Assembly (NCBI GenBank): GCA_031772625.1
Contig: CM062816.1
Span: 829,734,556-829,798,555, forward strand
Length of the DNA: 64,000 bases
Reading direction: 5' to 3'
Source: Pinus tabuliformis
Taxonomy: Eukaryota; Streptophyta; Pinopsida; Pinales; Pinaceae
Shown: positions 36,063 to 47,157 of the stretch, in pieces
Layout of the letters: each line of letters opens with the position of its first letter
How positions within the stretch are numbered: the first letter of the stretch is position 1
Position numbers and translations under genes: made by a program
The notes under the pieces: generated by a model
Told to the model about the DNA's origin: nothing
Databases searched by the model: none
Seen by the model: only the letters and a program-made list of their open reading frames with translations

Positions 36063-39000
36063 AAGATTGACATTCTTGCTCCTTGGGAGTAATTTCTACA
36101 TGAAAGATAATTGGCTCGCCTAGACACAGGTGGGTTTTCCATGAATATAGCTAGTACTGATCTCTAATACAATGAACCACATAGGGAAAACAACAACAAC
36201 AATAATAACAACAACAAAACTATGCCTATGCTAATATTAAAATAAGATATGTGAAATAGTAACAATTTATTAGAAATATTAGATATACATAATTGTAATA
36301 ACATGAAACATAAACAATAACAATTAAACCCAATTCGAAAAGTTATTTTTATGATTATGAAATAAATAGATGCACCTGTGGAGTAGAATATTCTGAATTT
36401 GGGCGTCAACTTCTCCTCCGTGGGAGAGTTCTTTTCTCCCTTCGTTGTTTATTGCTATGGCTTTCTTTCTTTCCTGGTTTTTATGCAAGTGGGAAAAGGA
36501 TGAGGATGAGGTGTGGTGGAGAGATCAAATGGTTTAAGATCATAAGTTCCACGATGAGATATGAGAATGTGATAAATGGTGAAGAAAAACCTCTTTATTT
36601 ATAATAAAATACTATATTATACTTGATATGGTCAAATAAAAAAATATTTGGTAGTCCAAATCAAGATCTAACCATTATGAGTATTTTATTATTTTTGGGA
36701 CAGGAAGAAATTAAATAAGTGGTCAATAATATGTATTTACTTAACTAACTCAAAAAAAATGACTAATTGATTTAATTAATAAAAATGGGTGAAATAATTA
36801 ATAAATACAAATGTGTTTTTTAATTATTTTTGGGACACTCAAATCCGAGTGTTCCCTAGATGAACGTGCATAATTCAATCAACCAATGGTTGGAATGACA
36901 TTTATCTCCATTTGGTGGCCTAAGATAATGGCACAACTCCTCATGCAATGTCCTTACATCTTTAAATCTTGTTCTCCTTAGGAATTTCATACATTCTATA
37001 TTACGTCTCCTCTATCAGCCACCATGTCTCCATTAATGCACCTCATCATGGCTCCTTATTTATGTGTCCATCCCCTCATTCTCGACACTTTGTTTTCTGC
37101 TCAAAACTGCAATCGCCTTCACTCAACTCCCCTTGCCATTGTTCTCCATGATCCTTCAGCAGGCTCCTTTATCCCCCAACAAATTCAATGGTCAAAGAAA
37201 GTGGACATGCCCACAGTGGTCGTAGAGGGCGAGGGTGGGATCATCCGCTGTCATCTCCTACACTAGGAGAGCACATGAAACTCTATGATATAGACATACT
37301 GGAGAACATCAAGCGAAAATTTGCGATCATGGAGGCGATGAAAAGTCATAGGCTTGGAAGTGATCTCTAGGTGATCATAAATATTTTAGCCCGCCATCTT
37401 TGGACCCAATAAAGTGAAATAAATGGGGTTGCGAGGAGACTCATTGAGTCCAATGCTCACATTAGTCAAATTCGCACTTCTCTTAACCACCTTTCTCCTG
37501 ATCTTGGTTTAAATATCCCTCCAGATTTTCTTTCATCACCTTCATCCAATTCCTCAAAAGCACACTCTGATAAGCTAGGATCCCCATCACCCTGAATCAT
37601 ATTTGTTGGAGATGGGCACGTCTCTCCATCTCAAGGGTCCTTTGGCTCCCCAATTCAATCCTTTGTTACTCAACTAGTTGGCAAGATGACCACTCCTTTG
37701 CACCCTAGCCCCTTTGGTTGCTACATCGAGGAAGAATATCTAGAAGAGGGCCCTTCCGTCACCAGGAATGTCAATGAAGCGGATCCAAGAAACATGAAAT
37801 CAATCCCTACCAACTCGTGAGGCACAAGCCAAGAATGAACAATCTCACCTTTTCGTTTCTCCTACTTTTGTCTTCTATTTTTTTGACAATGGATCATGTA
37901 TGGGTAGTCGAAGTTGCAGTAGCCTCTGCAAAAGTATCTTACAATTTATCTATGTTTTGTTTCTCTTGGATATTGTATTGGTTTCAGAGTTTCTAGCCTC
38001 CAAAGGACCATTTGGTTTCCCCATTTTGGGGTAGATGGTTCCCATCATGCTCTTCTTAGTGGAGCCTTTGGACCATGATTCCTCATGCAATTTTTCTTGT
38101 ATCTCATGTCCATCATTTTTGTTAATATAAAGTAGTTCATTTTCCCACATACACATATATGTATATATAGATATAGATATAGATTTGGGTGATATGGTCA
38201 AATAAGTTAGAAATAATTATTAAATAATGATTTAGTGATTATTTCCTAAGAGGCAAATGAAATTATTAAGGAATAATAAATAAATAAATAATGATTTATT
38301 TAACTATTTTTATGGAAATTGTAAAAGTGGGTGAAAATATTTTTTATTTTTTTCACATGGGTAATATATGAAAATAACATGAAATTAAATAATTTTTTGG
38401 GTTATTTTCATGTGGGTAAAATATAGGAGAAAAATATGAAATTAAATAAATTTCTAGGTTATTATCATATGCGTAAATTAATTAAATGATAATAATTTAG
38501 GAAAAGTGGTTCACTAAAAAATTTCTTTTGGTGAAAATGGGTTTTAATGTGTAAAATTCATACTACGTGGTGTATTTCAATCAACCTAGTGAAATGGCTA
38601 GGTGATCACTTTTAGGTGATAACGGAATTGCTTTGAAGGTCATAATTACTTGTATTGTTCTTGAGGGATAGTAGACTCTTATACCATAGGCTTGAGTTGA
38701 GATCTTGGAAACATAAATGTATAAATATAACGAGAAAACCATACTCATTGTCCTTTGATATTTTCTTATAATCTATCTCACATGTAATAAAGCATATGAG
38801 CAAAATTATTGAACATGATGTTAAGCTTCAAGAAAAAATATCTATATTATAATTGATTTTTCAATTTTGATATTTTTTATTTGCTAGATAGTCACATAAA
38901 CCTTTTAAAAAACAAGTAAAATCCAATAATATAATTCAATTGAACATGTTCCTTTTCAGTGAGATCACAACCATGTATGAGAAAATTTGTTTTAGCTTTG

Positions 39001-39423
39001 GACATTGTACACAAGCAAAGCTATCATATCTACGAGTGTTTGAATGTGTCCTAGAGTTAGTAATTCAATGCTAATAGTATATATATCACCTTAATATTCC
39101 AATGCTTTATTGTTGAATATACTAAGAATTCAACATTTTCGATCCACTTCCAAAGCTAAAGATCATGCCATTAGATCTAATAGACCTTTTAATTACTCTT
39201 CTGATTGCTTAGAAAGAAAACCAAAAGACTATGCATTTAATTGTCAACCTAGGGCTTGTATGGAACTTGCGAGTTATTGTGCACTATACATGCACCTCAC
39301 TCTTTTTAGTTTCATTGTTTTGTTTTGTAGTTGTGGTATCAATAATTACTTTTGCAGATAGAGTATAGGCAATTCACAAGCTTGGAAAGGTTCTACAAAT
39401 ACATAAATAAAGTGACTAAAGGT
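36063..39423. other. No gene; A2 sequence shared with unit 1
   Basis: AT-rich sequence aligns with 19215-22570. Short ORFs at 37024-37370 (plus) and 37950-38201 (minus) are not conserved as protein against unit 1. Nothing else is recognised. Confidence 0.4.
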
Positions 39424-39602
39424 ACTTGTAGGAAAGTAAACAAACTTGCACGAAATTGAACATGCTTTGAGGAAAGTAAACACACTTGCAGGAAAGTATA
39501 CACGCTTGTAGGAAATTAAACACACTTGTAATAAAGTAACACACTTGCAAGAAATTAAACACACTTGTAATAAAGTAAACACACTTGCAAGAAATTTAAC
39601 AC
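39424..39602. repeat. 20 bp minisatellite, unit 2
   Basis: About nine units of the same 20 bp repeat as at 22571 are present, including a duplicated pair of the type ACTTGTAATAAAGTAAACAC / ACTTGCAAGAAATTAAACAC. Homology with unit 1 stops inside this array, directly before the 39604-44849 block. Confidence 0.88.
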
Positions 39603-39603
39603 A

Positions 39604-40330
39604 TGGGGGTTGAGATGAGTGCGCCCCTTGGAAACCTTTGATAGCACGCAGTTAAGAAGGGAACACACGATCAAAGGTGCATCACAACATGGAAGGCAAG
39701 TTAGCTAGCAATCCAAAGTGATGGTTAAACCAACAACACATTTTAGAAAGATTCATACATACATACACAGATAGCTATACATCCATGCATAAGTAAACAA
39801 ATACATATATCATTTAGAGTAAACCAGATAGCATAGAATACAGTACAATATATGCATGAAATGTGTTGGCTCTTGTTATATTAAGAAGTGTAAGTTCTAG
39901 TCATACAATACATCCATGTCCAACCACTAGTCTGATAGCAGAACATTACAACCACAACCGCTTGCTCCTCCAAAGAGATGTACTAGCTCTACGTAGTGGA
40001 GAAGCCAAGGGTCGTTACAATACTGTCCAAGCTCTCTCCAAGATAGTCTTACCGAAAACTTGGCTAACCAAAATCATATACAATGAGTTATGAGGGACTA
40101 TTTATAGTAAAGGGTAGGGTGGCCCTTGGCATTCCCCTTTGTGACAGTTCAACTACCCTCATGACTCTTCATCTACTCTATGACTATTACATCCAACTAT
40201 CAACACTTGACTTACACTTGACAAGGCATTAATTACAATGCACATGTACCCATGTGAGAGAAATGGCTTGAGCAATCCATGCTAGACAGTACTATGACTT
40301 AGAAAACCATGGAAGTACAACTCCTCAACA
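39604..40330 (-). repeat. LTR-like segment of the truncated element
   Basis: The inner end reads ...CTCCTCAACA on the plus strand, which is a TGTTGAGGAG start on the minus strand, like plant LTRs. The outer limit is uncertain: either about 39604 or the TGTTGGCTCTTG at 39862, which would give a 469 bp LTR. A TATA box lies about 225 bases inside. There is no second copy in the window to confirm it. Confidence 0.35.
40100..40107 (-). promoter_or_regulatory. TATA box in LTR-like segment
   Basis: The minus strand reads TTACTATAAATAGTCCC, a very good plant TATA box. Its position relative to the LTR-like edge at 40330 is close to that of the TATA boxes in the 883 bp gypsy LTRs. Confidence 0.5.
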
Positions 40331-40379
40331 TCCTCATGAAGATCAATAGTAACATACTAATGCCAAGATCGGTAGTCTG

Positions 40380-43342
40380 CGATGGTGTCCGTGTGCTCTA
40401 AGGTGACATCTTTCTGGAACCTAACTCTTGCCTCCATAGCGTCCGGGTACACTGCTCAGGCTCCTCTGTCCAACTCGTCTGTAAGCATGCGCATCATTGT
40501 CTTCAATGTAGCTGGACCAACGACATACTTTTGCATGATGTCTGCACTGATGGGAAAGTCTGGGTTGGTGGCAATGCACATCAACTCATCGAAGTAAGAA
40601 TCAAGCTCTAGTCAGACCTATGTCTTTGTCTTTGCCTGGATGAGAGTCCCAATAGATGGGATCACATGTGAGTGCACCACAACATCCATACTCTTGAATA
40701 CACATGCATGGGAAGACTATATACTAGTGATGAGCTGTAGGAGCTCTTCATAGTTTTGGATCTGACTCGAGATACGTGCCTTCAGCTCGACCGCATTAGC
40801 CTTCATCACCTTAGGCAAGTAAATCGGGGCTCCCTTGTGTCTCATCGTCCATGTTTGCATGTAATCAACAACAGCATGGAAGTTCGTCAAGATACGTGCT
40901 CTTATAGTACATCGTTGTTGCCATCCGTTGATATAGACAACTACCTTATGCAGGGTGCCAAACTTGGAGTACAACGCTCACATAACTGTGTCATGGGACA
41001 ATACTTCATCTAGTATTTCCTTCTTCAGTTCAGCTCAGGCAGACGTTGTCACCAACAATCCTCCTTGCTTGGTTGTCTGTAGTTCCTCAGCCATTCGTTC
41101 ATTCTTAGCTATAAGAAAGCAAACACTTGAGCTAGTGGCTTTGGCATACACTTTGGTTTTATCGTCTAAGGCTATTGGATGTTTGTGCACGTTATACATG
41201 ATCACTCGTTCCTCAACTTGTACAGGAGATGTATGATCATCTGGAGTCGACACTCTGTGAGACTACACAATTTTATATTGAGACTCGTCAAATGAGATGT
41301 TGTGCATCTCTCCTTCTGGTTGATCTCCAAGGATTGCAGTGCCTCCTTGGTCACTTAAGACTTGATCATCTTCTGGATGCAGTGAAGCAAGTAAGTTGAC
41401 CTCTTGGTGATGAGGCATAAGGTCGATGTCCTGTTCCAATTCCCGTTTCTCCATATCCGTATCCAATTGTTGAAGTGCTTTCTCTATCTCACGAGCGAAG
41501 TCCTACTCCTGCGATGGTTCACCCTGTCTACCTGATGCCAGCTATTCTGATGAGTCCACTACCTGTACGGGCACTGTTTCATCTGTTTGCACATGTTTCA
41601 CCCCCTGTTGTACCTGTTTTTATTGCACTTCCCTCTCATGTTTGTGCAGCTCTTGTTCCTTCGAGAGTTTCTCCTTCAGCTCATGCAACTCCTTCTTCGT
41701 TTCCTCCATTCTTCTCTTCTCCCTCTACCTTTGCTCTATTCATTTGTTGTGTTGTTGCCTCTTTGCCTCTATAGCCATAGTTGCTTTCTCTACCAGCGGA
41801 TCTGCTCAAAACTTCCAGCTTTTCTCTTCCTCCATGCGATCGAAAATATTCCTCTTACCCTTGTCACACACTAGTATGATTGCCTCTGCTGCTACTATTG
41901 TTGGTGCTAGTGCTCTCCGAGATGTTGCTTCATGTTGCTTCGCTAACCACTCCACAGTGAAGCCAACCTGTTCATTGGGTCTAGAGAAACTGTAGAAATA
42001 TCTCCATTGGTCCTCGTCAGCCCAATGAAATGCCCCGTGGATCTAGTTGAACTATACTCTCGTGCAATGATCTTTCACAATACAATGTGGGTCATACAGG
42101 TTGTAACTTCGGAGGTTGAATGGATACTTCTTCATTTTTTCTGCTTCGACATCCTCTTGCTTGAAACTTTGGATCTCATATAACCCAATCCGAAACAGAA
42201 GAGCAGGCCAAGGTTCCTTCTTCTTCTGGTGTAGTCTAGTTGTCAATCCTCCCGAGATGTGATATGCTACTTCTTGTATGATGAGTATGTCCAAGGAAAA
42301 ATTTGATAGAACAAGTAGAGGCTTCTCCACATTGAACATTCGTATGAAGGTTCCAGACAATGGGGCATACCAATCATGAATGTCTATTAGCGCCTCCATT
42401 GTTTCCCTCAACATGCAGGGTGGATCCTGTTCGAATATCATCTTGTAAACTGGGGTGACAAAATGATCGGAAAATCATGTGATAACTCCTTTGAAGTTGC
42501 ATTTGGAAAACAACTTACAATATGTGTTCACAGCAGTCTCTACTGGTGACCATGCCCACTCCAAGCTCGAGAACTCCTGTCGGGCATATATTGCATCTAA
42601 GATGTAGGCGGACATGTAGATCTTTGCTTGCATACCTCCGGGTGCTGTCAAGCCTTCGCTACTTGTTCCTTCAGCTGATGAGCCAACATGCTAGACCAGT
42701 TACATGCTTTTCCCTCTCTGGCCAGTTGGTCCAGCGTGATCACCCAACTCTGTGGGAAGGTTTCCGTGCTTTCTTAGCTGTACAATCGACATGAAAATAT
42801 GACCAAGTATTGATACGCCTTCCGTAATATCTTCGTCTTGTAGATCTAGTTGGGTGTCATCCTAAATCTAGCCAGCTCCTTTACCCAGTTCTTTAGAATG
42901 TCTTTGAAGTTGGCATTAATGCTAGGTAAGCTGAAAGGATTCTCCATGATAGTCACGGGCTCCAACATCTGATACATTTCATCATAATCATGTGCCCAGA
43001 AGGTTGCAAGTTCATCCCATTGACATTGCTCAAAGTCATAGTCTCGGGATCAGTGCGTGAGATGATCTAGTGTATCATGTCCACGCATGGGAATGCAGGG
43101 TATCTGCATGTAATTCGGTACAAGTCGGACATGTGAATGTTCACATACACCTGGCATTCTTCGAGGTATTCCCTAAAAGTACCTACAAATGCTTCATTGA
43201 CCTCTTGCCATTTAAGCTTGTTGTCCTTGTCTAGAAACAACTTGGTATCATCATAGATCGGTAGACATGCGGACACTCATTCAACTGCTGCTCCAGTTGC
43301 ACTTTCGTTAGTGTCCTTTGATCCTACTCTCTTGGAAGCCAT
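40380..43342 (-). pseudogene. Large decayed ORF, unknown retroelement protein
   Basis: A minus-strand ATG at 43342 opens MASKRVGSKDTNESATGAA. After one stop the frame continues (43067-43276) with KLKWQEVNEAFVGTFREYLE. Further pieces are 42052-42441 (IDIHDWYAPLSGTFIRMFNV, RLHQKKKEPWPALLFRIGLY), followed by FHWADEDQWRYFYSFSRPNE near 42000, 41035-41253, and 40717-40974 (MYSKFGTLHKVVVYINGWQQ). It looks like one protein of about 900 residues with several stops, ending in helical, charged sequence. I do not recognise a characterised domain. Its place next to the LTR matches the extra ORF of the neighbouring gypsy element. Confidence 0.45.
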
Positions 43343-43344
43343 TG

Positions 43345-44849
43345 ATCCTACACTGCTAAGAGGAAAATGAACACCTTAAAGATCTAGAGACAAAGCAACA
43401 TGCGTGGTAAGAAATCTATCAGCGAAAACCAAATAAAATTTGAGGAATGACATAACACATACCTGGGGAATGGTAGGCAAAAATTACACAATTTCTTCTG
43501 GGAGGCTCGGTGACTGGCTACTGGATTTGTGCAATGTGCAATTTTTTGGGCCAACAGTCACTGTCCCTCAAAAATTCCCAAAGTAGACCTGGAGGATAGT
43601 TCCTGGGCAGAAATGCACATTTTTGGAGAGGAAGACAAAGCCTTCCTTCCCTGGATTGCGCAATGTTGTCTTGGTGAGGCAGATTTTGGGCCAAGACTGG
43701 CCAGACTCGCCGACGGGCAACTTAAAGTATATATGAAAGTGAATGCATGGTGATGCTGAGTGAAAGCAGAAGTGATTGATTGTGCATGCAAACATTGAAT
43801 GAAAGATTCCACAAACAAATCAACATGCATGTGGGTGAAGCGAGTCGCCAAATCGGCAACCATTCGTGGAAAACAATTTCATGCATGCGACAACAATGAG
43901 ATAGCAACGAAGACTGAAACGATGCTAGTACAAGATAGTATGCATGTAAATGGCAGCGAGCATTCAAATAAATCAAGCGAACAATACTCACACAAGCGAA
44001 AACCCAAAAAGCGACAAAAATGTTGAAAAAGACAAATTGAGACCACTACCCTGTGAATAGCTGAGCTGGATGTATCGAAGAGTCCTGGATGTGTTGTGGG
44101 ATGTCAGAGCTCCAAGATCAATGTGAAAGAATGAGCTCTGATGCATCGAATAAATAAGTTTGAGCTCATGACACACATGCCACAAATCTAGGAAAAAGTG
44201 ACACTTGGAGGAAAGTTTCTAAAACGAACTTTGCATGTAACCTCCAGCTACTAAAAATAGCTCCCTGAATCAAGGGATTATTTTTGCATGTTTCCTTTTT
44301 CTATTGCAGGAAAAAGCGAGCCATGCATGCAAGCCAAGTTTCCTTGGTCCCCGATGGAACTAGTCAACCCAACTGCTCATGCATGAGGCTACTCAACTGC
44401 TGGGAGAAAATGCACATTTCTGGATGGGAGCTGGGTTGGCTGCCCAGGAGATTTGCACAATTTTTAGGTAGAGAAGCTAACTGCTGCCAAGGATAGCACA
44501 ATTCTTGGGCTGAGTAGCCTTATTGGGAAGGATTGCGTATTTTTTTGGGTGAAGCCTAACTGGAATGATTGCGCAATTCTGGAGCCTAGCAGGCTGCCAA
44601 ACAAAATTGCGAATTTCTTGGGGGAACTACTTAGCCTGAACCTAGACCAAGTCCAGATGAATAGCCTGTGAGGGGAATGCATCAAGCTTTGATCGAAAGG
44701 TTGTCTTTGTGCAAGAAAAACACTAAGGCTTGTGTACTTGACGAAGCAAGACAAGGTGTTGTGAAAGGTTGGTATGGAGGCTCCAAAACAAAGGCAAGGA
44801 AAAATTTTGGAGGGTGGTTGTAGCTGCTACAACAACTTCATTTCTCAAA
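43345..44849. other. No gene; recurrent GCGCAATT-type motif
   Basis: Non-coding sequence upstream of the decayed ORF. Short motifs such as TTGCGCAATTCT, TTTGCACAATTTTT, ATAGCACAATTCTTGGGC and ATTGCGTATTTTTTTGGG recur at irregular spacing of about 50-70 bases, especially in 44450-44640, suggesting an old degenerate repeat in a leader region. Confidence 0.35.
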
Positions 44850-46098
44850 ATGTTAATTTCTAATGATTAAATACTCGTTAACCTAAAGGAAAGGACTAGT
44901 GATATCACTTTTCATTTATTATTGATAAAGCATTTTTCATATGATTATGATAAAGAATCTCTCATATAATTATGATTATTATACAATCATTCATATATGA
45001 ATTGTTATATAACATAATTTTGATATAAAATAATATAGTAGAAAAATTATTTAAATTTTAATATAAATAAAGTAAATACTATTATTATAGAAAAATTTAT
45101 TAATTATTTAGTTATGAAAATATATATTTTATATTTCCATGTTTCTTAGGTTTGATTTCAATTTGGATTTTAAGAAAAATGGAAATGATTTTATTGTGGA
45201 GCTCTTGTGCAGTGGCAGCTAGGGTTCGGCCCTAGCCAACCCTCTCCTCCTTCCTTTCGCCTATGCTTGAGATCATGGTGCTCAGATTTTGGTTTTGATC
45301 CTTATCTCTCTAGTCCTTGGTCAGATTGCTTTAAAATGGGGAAAAAATCTCCCTTTCACTCAATTTCTTCATCGTCTTCGGCATTCGGATCACAACCCCC
45401 AATCTCAGTTGCAGTGCCTCTTGTAGCGGTTGTGTCTCACTCTTTGGTTTATGCTCTCGCAAGTGTTGGGTTGAGTTTCTCTGCCCCATTGGTGTCTGAC
45501 TCATCAGTTGCTTCCTATGTGTTTAGAACTAATGGTGTTTCCCCTTCTTCCTCTATCTTGGGCTCGGACCAAACCCCATTGAAGTCTTTTCGTGACATTG
45601 TTAAAGTGACTAACAACAGTCTCTTTTCTGCAATTAAAATGATCCCCGTTAGCGAGGCTCCGGCGGTTGAAGTTACTCTAGGAGAAGAAGCCCTTAGTGC
45701 AGCTGAGTTTTCTCTGAAGTAGTATTGATTTGCAGGTTCATTGGGCTTTGGCCAAATCTTGTTGATCTTCACTCTTGGATTAATGAGCATTGGAAGCCCC
45801 TCTTCTTAGTTGATCTCAACATTTACCCTATGACCAAGGGCTTCTTCGTTATTGTTTTCAAAAAAGTTTTTGATTAGGCATAGATTCTTGAAGGTGTTCC
45901 TTGGTTTTGGGGTTGTGCGAGCCTTTCTGTGCAGCCACAGTTCCCCTCCTTAGACCCTCTCTTAACTTCAAACATTATTGCTCATGTTTGGGTAAGGCTC
46001 CCCAATCTCCCTTTGGATTTGTAGAACCTTTCTTCTTTAACTTAAATCAATAATGCCTTAGGCATATTTTATTGTCGTAGTGAAGACACCAGAATTTA
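44850..46098 (+). pseudogene. LINE-type ORF1 relic B2, 5' part
   Basis: Homologous to B1. The open frame 45207-45722 (171 codons) includes SSSSSAFGSQPPISVAVPLV and PLKSFRDIVKVTNNSLFSAI, the Ser-rich N-terminal region of the ORF1 protein; an internal Met in FKMGKKSPF may be the true start. It ends at a TAG at 45720. The DUF4283-like part then continues in another frame (LVDLNIYPMTKGFFVIV) to about 46092, where the gypsy element interrupts it. The remainder is at 58457. Confidence 0.65.
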
Positions 46099-46981
46099 TG
46101 TTGGCTTGTATGGGCCTGACCTAGGTTCAGAGGTGATTTAGCCAAACAAATCCTGGTACTACTGGCCCTTTCGGCAACAGTCCACAGAGTGCGAACTAAG
46201 GTATCACCCGAAGTAGTATGGGAGGGTGTTAGAACTAGGTTTCCGCACCTTGGGGATGTCTGATGAGCTTCTAGCAGTCCGTAGTTTGACCCTGCACGTA
46301 CATCGCTACGTGCATCTATTGGCCTCTCGCAACTTGTGATGTTGCCTTCGCGCAGCCCTACTCAGGGCGCGATCCATAGTATACCCAAGTTCCTCACTAT
46401 TTAACCTATTATTACACGATTACTTAACCTATCTGTGTAAGTCTAGTGGTAATTAACAGCATATCCAACAATCATATAAGTGCGCGTGATAAACAAAACA
46501 GTATGGATGAATAGAATGCAATACACAAGCAGATGCATAGAATTTGGAATCAAATTCTCTTTATTATTCTTTTTTCAAGATTACAGACTGGACACCGTGC
46601 TGCGCACTCAGCTGTAGGGGTTCGTGCATTCAACTGCGGACTCTATTAGGCCTCTGCGCACTCAACTGTAGAGCCTCTTCCTACTACTACGACCCAATAC
46701 ACATAGATTCTCACTCTATCTCTGTCTCTAATTCGCTCATTCCCTCCTTCGCTATCTTTACAACTTAGAGCCTCGATTTATTTATATAATCCCATGGTAT
46801 GTGGACCATGGGTAGGCCGACATGACATTACATTACATTACAAAACTTAGGGCGAACAACCCCATGACTCAACCTATACTTCGCGCTCCGCACTCGCAGT
46901 TCACGGAGTGTTACAATACATTTGACCAAAACTTGGGCTTTGAGTCCCAAAACATGCTATGGGGGGATCTGATGCCCAACA
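46099..46981 (-). repeat. Gypsy 3' LTR (883 bp)
   Basis: It starts TGTTGGCTTGTATGGGCC on the plus strand and ends GATGCCCAACA. It matches 57574-58456 over the full length, with many transition differences, several of them CpG in this copy and TpG/CpA in the other. Confidence 0.95.
46781..46788 (-). promoter_or_regulatory. TATA box of the 3' LTR
   Basis: The minus strand reads GGGATTATATAAATAAATCG. It lies about 195 bases from the LTR start (minus-strand sense), at the same place as in the other LTR. Confidence 0.55.
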
Positions 46982-47157
46982 GGCCCCCAACACAAACATC
47001 GTGACTCGCCTTTGAGTCACTCTGTTGGCGTGACAATCTTGGCGCAAAGTCCTTCCAATTGGTCCCGAACGGCTTGGAGGTCCGTAGTGCACTATTTTGT
47101 GGTTTACTGGACCTGCTACATGCGCTCTTCCGATGCTTCCTTATGAGGATTAAATCC

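Larger units (their letters stand above)
39604..44849 (-). mobile_element. 5'-truncated LTR-type element (gypsy-like organisation)
   Basis: This 5.2 kb block is absent from the matching place in unit 1. On the minus strand it has a long decayed ORF (43342 to about 40380) followed by an LTR-like segment with a TATA box. This is the same layout as the 3' end of the gypsy element at 46099-58456 (large extra ORF, then 3' LTR). No 5' LTR, gag or protease is found, and the right end at 44849 runs straight into B2. I infer a deleted or truncated gypsy relative. No target-site duplication was found. Confidence 0.45.
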
